This document shows, piece after piece, positions 20,686 through 32,837 of a DNA stretch of 64,000 nt. Source of the stretch: Podaxis mareebaensis (Eukaryota > Basidiomycota > Agaricomycetes > Agaricales > Agaricaceae); contig JAEUWP010000238.1 in the NCBI GenBank assembly GCA_018524725.1, positions 17,763 to 81,762 of the forward strand, written 5' to 3'. The notes under the pieces are model-generated. The model worked only from the letters and a program-made list of their open reading frames with translations, had not been told where the DNA came from and made no database searches. How positions within the stretch are numbered: the stretch's first letter is position 1; every line of letters starts with the position of its first letter. The position numbers and the translations under genes were made by a program.

Positions 20686-23558
20686 TCACTCTCGAGAGGC
20701 ATCCTCGATGATGGGCCACACGCTCTCTCGAGGACGTTCCTGTTCGCTGGGAACAACAGGCTCGGACTGGATGGCAGGTTGAGGCTGGGGCTGGGGCTGG
20801 GATTGAGCTGGTTGCTCCTCCCCACGGCCTTGAGACTCTTGTGATTCCTGCGTCTGAGGTTCCTGAGGGGGTGCCGATTGGGTAGGGGGAGCCATGGGAG
20901 GCGCTTGTTGCTGAGCGAGGACACCGCGCATTTCGTCGATACCTCTCTTCAAGCCCGCCATGACACGATCTGTACGTTCTAGCATCTCTTCCATTCGCCG
21001 TCTATGCTCAGCGAGCTCCATATAATGCCGTTCCAGCTCGGGGAGGGTAGGGATGCCCATGAGGTTACCTACCGCCAAACTGAAGTTGAGCATGCCGAGG
21101 TCCGGAGTGTAAAACTGAGGAGGACCAGGGGGCAAGGGATAGCCGGCGGCGCCATGGCCAAGCGGTGAATGGGTGCGACTAGGGGCATTAGATCCTGAAC
21201 GCATGTAGCTGGACTGTGCATTCAGGAGGGCGGCGGCGGCGGCGGAATTGCTAAGGACGGCAAGAGGTGGGATCTCGAACCCGCTGTGCGGAGAACCGGT
21301 CGGTGCAAAAGGACCTGTGGCATTGGGACCACGGCTTAGATAATCACTCCTCGAAGGAGCTCGATTCTGCGGAGAGACAGACCGACCATCCCAAGCATTC
21401 CTCTTCCTATGAGACGAACTAGCGTGACCCTCACTTTCCTCTTCACCCTCCATTACGACGTCTTCATCATCTTTTTCGGCCGAACGAGTGACCTTGCCGC
21501 GACGGGTTCGCTTCCTCTTGGGTTCTTGCGACTCTACATCGCTCTCCTCTCCATTGCCGCCATTTCCAGCTGCGAAACGACCAACAGCAACAAGTGCCTC
21601 AGCGGCAGCCTGATCGGTCATACGACCCGATGTATTACTGCTGCCCGCACCAGCAGCAGCAGGAACACGTTTTCGTCGCTTGATGACCGTCTTCTTCATC
21701 GAGTTGGGTCGGTGAGTTCCATGAAGCTTGAAGTAGAGCCCTGTTTATCAGATAAGACAAAAGGCGACTGTCAGTCTCAGGACCCAGGCCAATGGATAGA
21801 AGGGCCAAGCATGGAAGTGACAGTTGCGAAGGGGATAAAAATAAGGTATTCAAAGAAGCAACCCGAGTTATCGGCTCGCAAGCGGAGACCAAATTTTATG
21901 AGGGATACCTGATAAGATGTTTTGGCTGGCGCCTGACGATACAGACGAGAAAGCGGGAAATAGGCTGAGATAGGCAGAGCGCAAAAGGACCCAAAAACTA
22001 GGATAAATTCGACAAGATCACTCACCACAAGCATTGCAGATATTATTGCCCACGTCGTCCCTTCTCCACAGGGGAGTTGTGCTCGTCCCACAGTTCGCAC
22101 AGCTCAGCGCACCAACAGCCGCTCTCGGCCTCTTGGCAGCACTTGTATTAGCGCTAGCATCACTTTCGTTCGCAGCAGGGGAGGCTGCATCCGCAGGTGC
22201 CTTAGGAGAAGCTGCGTCAGCATTAGGTGAAGCCGAATCAGCCGGTGCCTCGACACCCACTCTCCCAGCAGCAAGAGCGTTATTGTAGGTTGGGCAGCCT
22301 GAGCATGCTGATGTGCCACCAGTTCCATCGCAGCGACCATCGCCGGGGCAGGTGCCGCCAGTTTTGTGTGGAGACGTTGTCGAAGAGACAGCAGGCGACG
22401 TCTTGGATGCCTTGGCATTCGGAGAGGCCGAGGAATTTGTGGTCCCACTGGTAGAGGCGGCATTGGGTGAAGGGGTCGCGCCTGAGGGGGCGGACGGCGC
22501 ATTTGAAGGGGCGATAGGGGCAGAGCTCGATGTCGGAGGTGGTGTGCGGCCGAGGTTGGTGGGACGAGGCATATGCCGTGTTTTCTGATACAGACCTGTG
22601 GGAGGAAAATAATGGGGTAAGTCTACAGTTCTGGACGGAAAGATAGATCTCGGTGGGGAGTGAGCGGGAGGGTGGGGAGAATGGGGTGGGAATCGGGGAG
22701 AAGTTGGGAGACGACCGTCAGCTGGTGAGTCTTTCCCGTCCATGTTTGTGTTGATGATTCAACTGATAGATAGAAGAGGGCTTTGTATGGGGAAAATATG
22801 TAGAACACGGAAGTATGTCGCAAGGACGAAGCACCCGTGAAGCGAGGGCTCAGCGCCATGAGCTGAAACCCACAATCCAATCAAAGACCATCTTCAATGG
22901 AAGATGGCGATACTAAGCGTACTGATAGCACCAAAGCGGTACTGATATGGCAAGTACGGTACGAACAAGTGTCATCCAACGGACGCATGTTCACAATGCA
23001 TGCAGGGGCATGGAGACATGAGTGTATAAGATGAAGATGGACAAGATGGCGTGTCATAGACGAAACACAAGCGCGAATTATGATTGGGAAGATTAGAAGC
23101 GAGAGGGCAACAGACCAGCGTACGTCGCGAGGTATGTGCACTCATTGACCACGTGTATGACGTGGATGAGATTGATGAGGTCTCTTGGGCTAGGACCGGG
23201 AAAAAGATGAAACAAGGGGAAGCTGGATAAGAAAACTCACCACAGGCATTGCAAACGGGATTACCGTCAGCGTCACGCCTCCATAGAGGGGTGGCAGTAG
23301 TGCCACAGTTCATACAAGGTGAACGACCGGGAGCCAGTACGTTGGAGGCACCATTTGATTCCTCCGGATTGCCTTTGTATGCGAATGAGATATATGCGAG
23401 CCAAACGCAATGAAAGGAACGCTACCTTGACGCGTCTCCGGGGGCGGATTGGAGGGCTGCTCCGCTTGTGCGGCAGGGAACTGTTGAATGCGTGACATGG
23501 AACCCATGGAAGCATTGTGCATGTTGATGACTGGGGTCTCAAGGACGACAGGAGACAT
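20686..23558 (-). CDS. Two-finger GATA transcription factor of the SreA/Urbs1/Fep1/Cir1 iron-regulator type
   Basis: Nuclear repressor by family: binds GATA sites of siderophore and iron-uptake genes when iron is sufficient. Exons 23558-23426, 23372-23241, 22595-22026 and 21740-20686 give 629 residues. Finger 1 is CMNC ... CNAC (Cys 64, 67, 85, 88) and finger 2 CANC ... CNAC (Cys 254, 257, 275, 278), both CX2CX17CX2C with TPLWRRD. Between them lies CPGDGRC ... ACSGC, exactly CX5CX8CX2C (Cys 171, 177, 186, 189), the iron-sensing Cys block that defines this subfamily against single-finger GATA factors. After finger 2 come basic KRRKR clusters, an acidic stretch, and a heptad-like helix (about [20 protein letters not shown]), typical of the C-terminal coiled coil used for dimerisation or co-repressor contact. 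Both fingers are split by an intron in the same Gly codon, and these introns are long (645 and 285 nt). No symbol is given because the species is unknown. Confidence 0.92.
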
Positions 23559-26500
23559 TTTATGAGGATAGAAGTGTTTGAGGTGGCAGGGTGTATTACA
23601 CGAAAGAGTCGCGAGGCTAGATTAGTCAGTCGCTGTTGGAAACAGTGAGCAGCAGGCAGCGGCGGAAGTGACTATATGCGCACAAAGGTATATGGTGTCG
23701 ATGCTGCGGACGACAGCGATGGCGTATGAAGTGCGTCGTTGAGGACGGCGAGGTAGTGGTCGAGAAGAAAGCGGGGTAGGGGTCGGAAGGGGGCGAAGGG
23801 AAGGAAGATAAACGGCTGATAACAACCGCCAGCCAATCACATTTATCCTGTTCCTAATAGATAACATTTCAAGCTCCGACATGCGGAGTTCACTTATCCT
23901 TCTCTTTATTCAAGTCCCTCGCGACCATTTATGGTCCTATGTTCCGGCTGCATACCGTCGCTAAGCGCCACGCGTAATGCACGCACAATGCTAGTAAATC
24001 GACTGAACAATCCCGACAATAGCTCTGGCTGCAGACGAGCCTCGCTATTCGTGGTCACCCCTCACCAGTGTTCAGGGACACGTTCACGTCCACAATACAT
24101 ACCCGTATTCTTGGCCCCATTTTTTTCGCCCCCGTTACACGTTGACGCAAATCTAATCTCAACGAACCTGACGCGTTGGTCAATGACACAACTTGTCCCT
24201 CTCACAACGCATCTTCTCCCCGTCCACTCTTATGTCCGTCTACACGATGTACCCCTATACATTGGAGCGCCGCTTTCATTGGCTTGATAAGCTGCCAGAA
24301 CCCCGCAACAGGAATGATTTATGTTGTGGACTGGAAAGAACTAGGTAGATCTCGCCCAAACAAGACCAGGGTGATCCGATCAAATGTTCATCACTGTCAC
24401 CCTCACCCAGCCAAACCGGATCCTCTCCTCCCACCCATCTAATCTCCGCTGTCATCGTCCGTTTTCCAAGTCCTCCTTGCCCTCCCTCTGGTCTAATCAT
24501 ATCTGATACTCCTCTCATATCTTCTTCGAGTCTCCCTGCATCATCGCCATCAGTTAACTCACTTTTCCATGTCCCCCCCACTAGTCTCATGTCGTACAGC
24601 GCCCGCACACCGCTATTCCCACAACGCCGGTAGCTCAGGTTCGCAAGCTAACCCGTCCAGTTGTATAATCCCACGCCTCTATTGACCCATTCGATTAAAA
24701 AAATTTTCACCATGCCAAGCTGCCTCATTTTCTTACGCAAAACGAGTATTGTTTATTCTATCATGCTCTGAAGGCAACAGATACGCACGCGCCACTGCCA
24801 TCTAATCTAAACTGGTTTAATTCATTTCTCGACCTCCGGACAGCCGAACATCCGACCAGACACTTGGACCATAACGAGGACGACGAGACAGTCTGCCACA
24901 ATCCCTGCCGGAGCTTTCGTCTCATGACCCAGTATCCCCTTTCTAATCGCCGCCCTGCCCTTCACTCCTTTGTTTTCCAAAAGTTAAGCCTTGAAATTTT
25001 GTCTGTTTCGCCTTCTTTGTCTCCGGCGATAAGATCGGCGCTCAACATTCACCTTATTATCACACCATGATCCTCTTTCACTGGGCTATCATTATCACCA
25101 ATCATCGCTTTGCATCAATCACCCCCACTTATCCTACATGTAATCTCGCGTTTCTCAATTACTTTTGCACCTTCTCTAGTACGTAAAGACAAGTCCATGG
25201 ACTATGACATGAGGATATCGACACACCAAATAAGGGTTTACGTACCAGTTGCGATATCCCGGTCATCCGTTCGTTATCTGCCACGTATTGACTTCAGATT
25301 ATCAAACTCAGTAGGAATCATATCCGTTGTCAACTGTGCCAGGGATTGAGGCAGTATCTCCGCCACCTCCCACAAAGGATCAGCCATATCTTTTCTTTAG
25401 CTTGATGGATGATACTTGATCACTCTTGACACGAAGATCATACTCGGCCTCTCCTCCGTATCCACATGGGCGGCATGCTGGTGGCCAAAATACCTCTCGC
25501 ATCAGGCCATCCCTTTGTTTAAACCACCGGAGTCCATCCTAGACGACCATCAACTTACATACGCATCATATTTTTGGCCGAGTTCACTCACAACTCACGC
25601 CTCGGAGAACCCACGCCGCCAAATCACTAAACAGATTCCGCATCCGAATCCGCCAAGATCCGCCCACAGTCTTCCAAACCTTGTGAACAAACGATGCGTT
25701 TACTGGAAATCTATTGTGGTTCTGGTCATTTTCCAGACCGCAACTCGCGATAACTCGAACCCGATAAGTTTATAAACTGGGGGCTTATCAAACGTTTAAA
25801 TCGGTTCTTCTCCTCAGTGGAAGGCTCCCAAACGCCTTCGAAGGAACTAGATAACCCTTTCAGAAGCATCCTCTCGTGAGTCGTCGCCCGACTCGATCAG
25901 GCGTAGGACCTCGCGAAAATCCGCAACACCTTTCTTCTTCATCCCCGAATGAACCTTCTCTTCGTTAATGCCTCCGCGTTCAGAAGTCCAGCTAGCAACT
26001 TCCTGTCTCGAGCGCTCATTAACGCTCATTAATGCCCAAGCCTGAAGACTATCTTCTTTTTGAACTCGAAGCCGGAGACCACATGACTGAGGCCATGGGA
26101 ATCTTAATAGACCGAACAAAGGATGAATGGTTCTGACGCTCAACCGGGTGCCCAGGTATCACCGGCAAGGTGGAATATCAATTGGTCGAAGTCGAGCACA
26201 GTGTAAATGCCTATCAGCACCATTCCCAAGCGACAATGTACCTAACAACGTCTCTCAATGGCAGGATACCCTTGATGATCCGACCACCATCGGGGGCTCA
26301 AACTTCAAGTCCACCGCGTCTACCCTCGTCTACCACGTCTTCGCCGTGGAAACACGTGTACATAATCGCCGATTCTCTACTTACCACACAAGGAAAAAGC
26401 CGCACCTCACTCGTTTGATCAAACACCCCTCACGCTCATGGCGTGGACTCCGGCCTGAGGACCCTATTTACCCAAAAACGCTTGAGAAACACCCCATCTC

Positions 26501-27385
26501 AGGTCCGCGAGAGCTTGCGGACGAGGCCGTTTCATCTTTGACCAAGAATCACAGAGAATTACCTCCGCTTTGTTTCTCGTCTGCCTTATTCCCGCGATCA
26601 GCGCGTTTCGACCCCGCCTGAAAAACGCGAGGCTCAAGCCTCAGGATGACTTTGACACACCCGCAAGCGATTGGCCGCCACTCATCGCCTCCCTGTCCAG
26701 GTGACCAAGCACATGAAAGCTTGATGAAAGCTTGGGTGAAAATTCTGTTAATCGGAAATGAGGGAATGACATCCCAGTTTGATAGGTCTGCCTGTCCAAA
26801 TGTCGGTTCGTGTCCTGGACGCATCGATATCCCAGTCTCGACATGATAATCCAGGATAATCCCCGACAAATCTGCTCGGCATCAAGGGAGCTTCGGACGT
26901 GTCCCGACCCGGCCGCTGCGGCTTGGCCAAGCGAATTTCAAACACCCCGTTTTGCTTCAGTCTCGGCTCGTGTGGGGAAATTTGAAAAATTGACCCCCGA
27001 TCCGTGTTCGCCTGACCCGCCGGGGGTGTTGCCTGTATCCGTATCGGTAATTACGTCAACAGTACTCGGTTCGGCCACTGTTACAGTACTTCAAGCTGTG
27101 CTCGTCATTGATATGTGATAATCGGAACGGTACCACCACTTGATAGGTGATTGCAGGCGTACTACATGCATGCCACGTACCAGCATATACAACAGGACAT
27201 GCTAAAGCGGTTATTAGAAGTATCCAGTCACGATACTAAATTACGACAAAGAAAAGGGATGGCAGCTTTATCGTCGCTTGATAGCCGCTGAATGGAGCTT
27301 CTCGGACTCGAGTAAAAACTACGCGTACGGAGAGTCAAAAATGTTCTACTTCTGTCATCAGTGCACATCGGAATTCATGGGTACG
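23559..27385. other. Gene-poor region upstream of the GATA factor
   Basis: About 3.8 kb with only short open frames (110 codons minus at 24276-24608, 98 codons minus at 25847-26143, 164 codons plus at 26127-26621), none with a motif or a splice-joined partner. It should include the GATA-factor promoter and a pyrimidine-rich 5' UTR. A tRNA-like GGTAGCTCAGGTTCG string near 24630 has no matching T-arm or acceptor stem. Confidence 0.4.
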
Positions 27386-27387
27386 TA

Positions 27388-27415
27388 CAGTCGTGGACAA
27401 TCAAAATCGACAAGT
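27388..27415 (+). repeat. Left terminal inverted repeat of the mariner-like element
   Basis: About 28 bp starting CAGTCGTGGACAATCAAA directly after a TA; pairs with 28600-28627. Confidence 0.9.
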
Positions 27416-27726
27416 TTGGTAAAAGTCATAGTTTTTTCCAAAAACACTTGGAAACGGTTCTATTTGACGAGAGCTATCTGATGAACCTTAAATTATATGA
27501 AACCAACGAGCCGTTCCACCAGAAATGTCCAAATAAGGTGATGATATGCTGAAAATTTGGCAAAATGTCAGAAAAATTATGGAGAAATCTGAAAATATGC
27601 GGAATCAACTCCTTTTGGGGAGCAAGGTCTGATACCAATAAATCACCAAAAACTAATGAGCAGATATGGTGTAATTAAATTACCAACAATTCAGATACAA
27701 AGTACCTTACCACCCATATCTGCCCC

Positions 27727-28439
27727 ATGCCACCGAAAAAGAAGGTCAAATGAAACCTCGCTGGCCTCAGAAATCAGTCTACACTGCCCAGTGATCCATC
27801 ACTGCCTTCAGTTGCTTGCGAGAAGCCCACTAATATGCCAGCAAATCAAGGTGTATCTGCTGAATTGATGGTGACAGCACCATTGGAACCTTGAGAAGTT
27901 GATGAAAGACACTCGAAGAACGTGGATTCGATGTCTCAGGCTTGAGAGCCAAATGCTCCCCTGTCTGTCCATGAGACAACACTGATTGTTGCATGGCACG
28001 ATTACTCAGCAAGCAGGATGATTTCACAAACCAGAAATCAATGCTCGAGAAGGCTATTCATGATGCAGGTCATGAATGCATCTTTTTACCAAGATTTCAC
28101 TGTGAATTGAACCTGATTGAGATGGTGAGACCTCAAATATATTTGCTATTTGTTCTGACAAGCTCTGTCTAGTATTGGGGGTGGGCAAAGTACTGCTACC
28201 GACAGGCCCCAAAGAAGACCTTTGAAGATGTGAAGAAAGCTGCATATGAGGCATTTGACTCATGCCCAGTAGATGTCATCAGGCGTTTCGTCAACTGCTC
28301 CTGGCAGTTTATGAGTGCATACCGGATTGGCCTGACAGGGAAAGCTGCCACATGGGCTGTTTGCAAGCAGAAGGGTCACTGAGCCATTTCGAGGCAGGCA
28401 ATGATGCACCTTGATGCTATAACTGGTCAAAGCAATTGA
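27727..28439 (+). pseudogene. Decayed, internally deleted DDE transposase
   Basis: Starts MPPKKKVK then a TGA where Arg is expected, followed by NLAGLRNQS. After a shortened middle, the second half reads MARLLSKQDDFTNQKSMLEK, GHECIFLPRFHCELNLIEM, an intron-like GTGAGA...TCTAG (about 28124-28173), YWGWAKYCYRQAPKKTFEDV, CPVDVIRRFVN, MSAYRIGLTGKAATWAV and AISRQAMMHLDAI. HCELNLIEM with the YWGW block is the region around the last acidic residue of the DDE-3 type domain. Four internal stops are all TGA (VK/NLAG, EP/EVD, QA/EPN, KGH/AIS), and the middle of the catalytic domain is missing. Not functional. Confidence 0.85.
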
Positions 28440-28599
28440 CTTATCACTAGTTACAGACCGAAAAAAATCCAAAAAATTTTGGCACAGGTCAAAAAGGCAT
28501 GGGAATATTCCGAAAGATGTGTTTTTCAACGTATTTCATAAATCTGAGTCATCTGCCAGAAAGTCTCAGAGATTCAACGAGCCGATCCTGAGATACAGG

Positions 28600-28627
28600 A
28601 CTTGTCGAGTTTGATTGTCCACGACTG
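28600..28627 (-). repeat. Right terminal inverted repeat of the mariner-like element
   Basis: Reads to ...TTGTCCACGACTG followed by TA. Complement of the left end with one mismatch over about 28 bp. Confidence 0.9.
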
Positions 28628-28629
28628 TA

Positions 28630-30852
28630 CTCCATAATTCCACGCCCGGCCGGTCCTCTATCGCCGTTTGATACTGACGTCGCTGCGGGATGACCGTCAT
28701 CACCGCCCAGCTTGCGAAATGGTCTAAAGCAGGAATATTTTTCAAATCTATTAATAGACTGGTGACTTTGGAGCCCGGTGTCGTCATGCTATGCACCCGA
28801 TCGGCTCTCAACTTTATCCCTTGGAAGCTAAGTAGGCTAACTTCGTTCATGTAATTACTCATAGATAACGGCCATGACAGACCGCATCCGTATTTTCTAA
28901 TTGCTTACACTTACCTCGTCTTGGATGATTGCAGGAGCTCTCCAATGGGCTCTGTAAGCTATTAGTGGTGGACTCGTTGTGGCCAGGTAAGTTGAGGTAC
29001 TTGGAGATATCCAAGACTTATACTAACCATACTGGGCTTCGTCTCGGGACTTGGCACAGCAGTAGCCACTTTATTTCTGACGGACAATAGCCATTCCCTA
29101 AAATCGGCCGATTCTCTATGCATACTAACGCTGGGGCACCTCTCACATTTCCACGTCCCTTCAAATGGCGCCACAGATGCGAGATCCTGTAATCGTTGAA
29201 AAATCCCTCCTTGATGTGCTGTTGCCTTCCCTCAAGCTCCTGAGACATCTTCGAATTTGGGTAGTCTTTGCATCATATGTATCGCAAGGACGATACCAGA
29301 ACACTGGCCCTTTACTGCTTCAAAGACATCTGGCCACTCCATTTGCCCCGAAGCCTGTTGTAGATCACTTTGTTGTCACACCCGCTATGTCCCCAGTTGC
29401 GTTTGTGTTTACGCGGCATGGAAGTTACGAGACATTCCCAGGCTGAAGGGCGATCTTCCTCTACGTTTAGGATACCAACTTGACCGATGAGACACACGTG
29501 AAGATGTTCATCCTCAGCGGACTAACGATATCATTTCAAACCAACTGTAGTTGCTACTGCTGTAATGCTCAAGCGCTTTTCACAGTACTACTTCTGTCAA
29601 GTTGAGGGGAACAACCTTCTCCCTCGATGTGGGACCGGATATGCCTCTCCATTTGTGCACTTCAGAATTATAAAGTGACGTATTGGATCCGGGCAATGAT
29701 TTTGACAAAAAAATCTGGCAATGCTACAACGATACTCTGGCCCGCACCTAGCGTTTTCGCTGCAATACTACCGTATTTCTGGGCAAAGGTATAGAAGCTC
29801 TAGCCCAGTTCCGCTGGGGCGGCTACTCTTTCCTTGTTAATCTGTATGAGTGTGCTCAGACTTACCCTATGGAGCTGCCGTGAATGTTCAGAATTTGGCT
29901 ATGTAGCCTAGGGACCCAGAGCCAAGTGCAAATACCGGTTGTCCACCCTAACGTCGAGAACTGGGGTCCTCTTTATCGATGCTGGACTTCATTACCTGCA
30001 GAAATTGAACTGCTCTCCTACTTACCTCCGTTGCTCGAAACACTATTCTCTTCATGCTAAAAATAGTTCATATTTTTGGATCACGCCGTATTGCATGCAA
30101 CTTCGCGCAGTCGGCTGGATAGATCCGAAGGATGCTCTAACCTTTCTGCTCTACGACCAGGACTTGCCGTATACAAATCTAAGCTACAACAGACGGCAGG
30201 TATAGCTTCCAGCTTAATGACGTTGCGCCATGATAGGTCTTCTCCCTTCCGTTTCTGCTAAACGCTGGATCCCACCCAAACATCCGCGAACCCGGCTAAC
30301 TGACCGATATATCCGGTGCGGCGACAATGGTCCTTCATGGACGTAAGCCTAGAGTTCTCCTTCATACAATAGGTACATGGATGATGGACTCTCTCACGTC
30401 CTATGAAACCAGTCTTAGCAACTACAATGGTTGATTGAGGCACCACTGCACCAAAGGACATCTATTCCTCATGTACCATAACTTTGGACATCAGCCAGTC
30501 TAGAAGCTCCTATGACGCTTGCTTGAGCTAGGTCCGAAGGCGAAAGAACGGAGTGATACTCCTAGTCTCTGATATAGGGATAAATAGGCTGGTGGTGCCC
30601 CCCGGGTACGTAAATAAAGCCGAAGCTTACTGCGTCATCTAAGGGGGAAAGCTGTGTTCTGTGTTCAACCCTTACACACGAGCACACTCTTGACGGACAA
30701 GCTAAGGCGCACGGCCAGAGCTCTACACGCTCCGTTCCACTCGAACAGCAATCCGACCTTAGCGGTACCTCGGAAGCGATTCAAAAGCGACCACAGAGAA
30801 CGTTTTAACGACTGAATTCATTCACAGTCCCTTGGTGCCTCACGGACGCATC
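28630..30852. other. Gene-poor region, possible decayed coding fragments
   Basis: Several minus-strand frames of 60-98 codons (28566-28862, 28962-29174, 29018-29248, 29312-29497, 30258-30461) look loosely protein-like, but I could not join them with clean splice phases or name a family. They may be pieces of one dead gene. The right part (from about 30570) should be the promoter of lectin 1; a GATAAATAGG at 30579-30588 resembles the TATA context of lectin 2. Confidence 0.35.
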
Positions 30853-31498
30853 ATGCCACTTCTACTCTCAGCTACCATCGTACTTGGTATCACCGCCCGG
30901 AGCGCTCTGGGGATCATCACAGAAATCACGAATAACGTCACTGGAACCCCTAAGTGTCTGGATGTCCGAGGTGGTGTTCTAGCCAACGGTACACCTGTTC
31001 AAATGTACGTCCTCTGAAACATTTTCACCGGTTTTTGTGAGGTTAATATCAGCCAATGGCCTTTCAGCTATGATTGCACTGCGTTGAATTCTCAAGACTG
31101 GGTCTTTTCTCGGCCTGGGCCTACCTCAATAAGGATCTGGAATAGCACATACTGTCTGGACGCCGGATCGAGTGAGTGTATTATCAGGCCACGCGGTTGA
31201 TCTCTCTCGTTGAATGGATTTTTGTCAGAACCAGGAAATGGTATTCAAATGAAAATTTGGGAGTGCTTCGACAACCTTCCCGCTCAAACCTGGTATTATA
31301 CAGCGGACAATCGCGTCGCGCTCTACAACCAAGGTAGGGGTTTCATCCTTCCGAGTTGACTGAACTAAGTATTTGTTTAACGCAGGCCTTTGCCTGGACT
31401 TGACTAATGGAAACTCGAGGAACGGGAATCGGGTCCAGACTTGGAAGTGCACAGATGGGAACAAGAACCAAGAGTGGGTCCAGGTTAACTTGCGTTGA
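30853..31498 (+). CDS. Secreted ricin-B-type (beta-trefoil) lectin, copy 1
   Basis: Carbohydrate-binding single-domain lectin. Exons 30853-31004, 31068-31171, 31229-31333 and 31386-31498 give 157 residues. Residues 1 to about 19 (MPLLLSATIVLGITARSALG) look like a signal peptide. The mature part carries three trefoil repeats, each with a CLD motif (KCLDVRG, YCLDAGS, LCLDLTNGN) and a Q-x-W-type core (SQDWVF, AQTWYY, NQEWVQ), plus the MKIWECFDN turn. It is one ricin-B domain and nothing else: no enzyme domain. Intron positions and phases match the second copy exactly. Such lectins in mushroom fungi are usually secreted glycan binders with roles in defence or development; the ligand is unknown. 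Confidence 0.9.
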
Positions 31499-32061
31499 GG
31501 AAGGGAATCCGAATCCACAGACTTTCGGACTTCGCTATTTCTGGACAATCATAGACACTCGTGATTTTGTATCCTCCTTAAATCAGCTACAGCCGTAAAT
31601 CCAACAGAATTTGGTTAAGGACCGAGGGTTCCATGCGCAAAATTGACGGTTGTCAAGACATGAACGGTCTGATTCAGGTGCTTCCTCCCAACTAAGCGAT
31701 ACTGATTAAATCCGAGTACAACTGTGTCTTCAATCCTCCCGGTGTTGAGCGGCGTATTTTCAGCGATGTGAGAGAAACTACTATTAGTCGAGCAAACTTA
31801 TTATTGTCACACTACAGGCACCTCGTGCTACTCAGGGGCTTCCCTTTTCTCTGACACCAAGTTTTCGCCTCTTCGTCCGCACGGCTCGGTGCTCCGAGAA
31901 TCCAAGCCGAGGTCATCTTTTCATCATAAGGGCGGAATATAAGTAAACAATGGAGGCGTCTGGGTATAAATAGGCATCGGGTTGTGGGGTTGAAGGCCAG
32001 CAAATTTGCTTCATTCCCCCTGAAGTTTCTTGCAGTGTTCACTCTGTTCATCCTACTGACA
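31499..32061. other. Spacer between the tandem lectin genes
   Basis: 3' UTR of copy 1 and promoter of copy 2, with a clear TATA box near the right end. Apart from the promoter no feature seen. Confidence 0.5.
31965..31972 (+). promoter_or_regulatory. TATA box of lectin 2
   Basis: TATAAATA in GGGTATAAATAGGC, about 90 nt upstream of the start at 32062. Strong match and plausible spacing. Confidence 0.7.
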
Positions 32062-32675
32062 ATGAAGTTCTCCTATCTCTCCGTTCTCGCTTTTGTTTCC
32101 TCGGCCTTTTCGCAAACTGTGCTGCATCCCAACACAGCTACCAACAAGTGCCTCGAAGTGAGGGGAGACGTCCGCGCCAACGGAACGCCTGTCCAGATGT
32201 GTGTAAAATGCGCTCAATGCCTGTAGTACTTCTAAAAGCTTATATTCGCTCACTTTTAGCTTCGACTGCAACGGAACCCCCGCACAACTTTGGGAGTTGA
32301 ACACCGGCCCCACTGCGGTCCGCCTTGCAAACTCCACGTTCTGCCTTGACGCTGGTGCAAGTGCGTCACTTTAGTCCAAAAACAGGTGCAATGCTGATCG
32401 CGATGTGCAATTAGACCCGGTTAATGGCACACCCATGAAGATTTGGGAGTGTTTCGATAACCTCCCAGCGCAGGAGTGGTTCTTGACTACGGATGCGCGC
32501 ATCGCCCTTCAGGATCAAGGTATGTCGTGAGAGATGATGTTTGGACGCAGATGTATTGAACGCGTCCTTAGGACTATGCCTTGACTTAACAAATGGTAAT
32601 CTCACAAACACGAATGTCGTCCAAGTTTGGCAGTGCATCGACGGGTCCACAAACCAGATCTGGAGGAATTTTTGA
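32062..32675 (+). CDS. Secreted ricin-B-type (beta-trefoil) lectin, copy 2
   Basis: Exons 32062-32198, 32260-32360, 32415-32519 and 32572-32675 give 148 residues. The signal peptide is MKFSYLSVLAFVSSAFSQ (cleavage probably near SAFSQ). Three trefoil repeats follow, with KCLEVRG, FCLDAGA and LCLDLTNGN, QxW-type cores AQLWEL, AQEWFL and NQIWRN, and the MKIWECFDNLPAQ block shared with copy 1. Exon 3 is 105 nt in both copies, and all splice phases agree, so the pair arose by tandem duplication. Convergent with the alpha/beta hydrolase downstream. The strong TATA box suggests it can be highly expressed. Confidence 0.92.
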
Positions 32676-32837
32676 GGACGGAAGGCGGCTTTCCGCTGTT
32701 TCGGACCAGAAAATATTAGCAAATATTAGCTTGGTAGATTTTTGTTGACTTTGGTTAGTTCGTCAACAGTCCAAAGAAGTGTTACAGTATGTGGATACCG
32801 GCAGGGGGCAAATTGGGTGGGCCCCTCAGAATCGTGG

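Larger units (their letters stand above)
27388..28627. mobile_element. Mariner/Tc1-like DNA transposon, internally deleted
   Basis: 1240-bp element bounded by inverted repeats. The left end reads CAGTCGTGGACAATCAAAAT and the right end, complemented, CAGTCGTGGACAATCAAACT; the match continues to about 28 bp with one mismatch. TA dinucleotides flank both sides (27386-27387 and 28628-28629), the target duplication of this superfamily. Inside is a damaged transposase frame (27727-28439). The element is too short for an intact transposase, so it is non-autonomous. Confidence 0.9.

Noticed and set aside
22034..22588. Ala-rich and Gly-rich plus-strand frames opposite the GATA gene
   Set aside because: Antisense of exon 3, which contains the Cys block and the second finger.
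24600..24680. tRNA-like string GGTAGCTCAGGTTCG
   Set aside because: No T-arm, anticodon arm or acceptor stem in the right places.
27278..27552. Two 60-70 codon plus-strand frames at the left end of the mariner element
   Set aside because: They cross the element boundary or lie in its untranslated left end; no transposase similarity.
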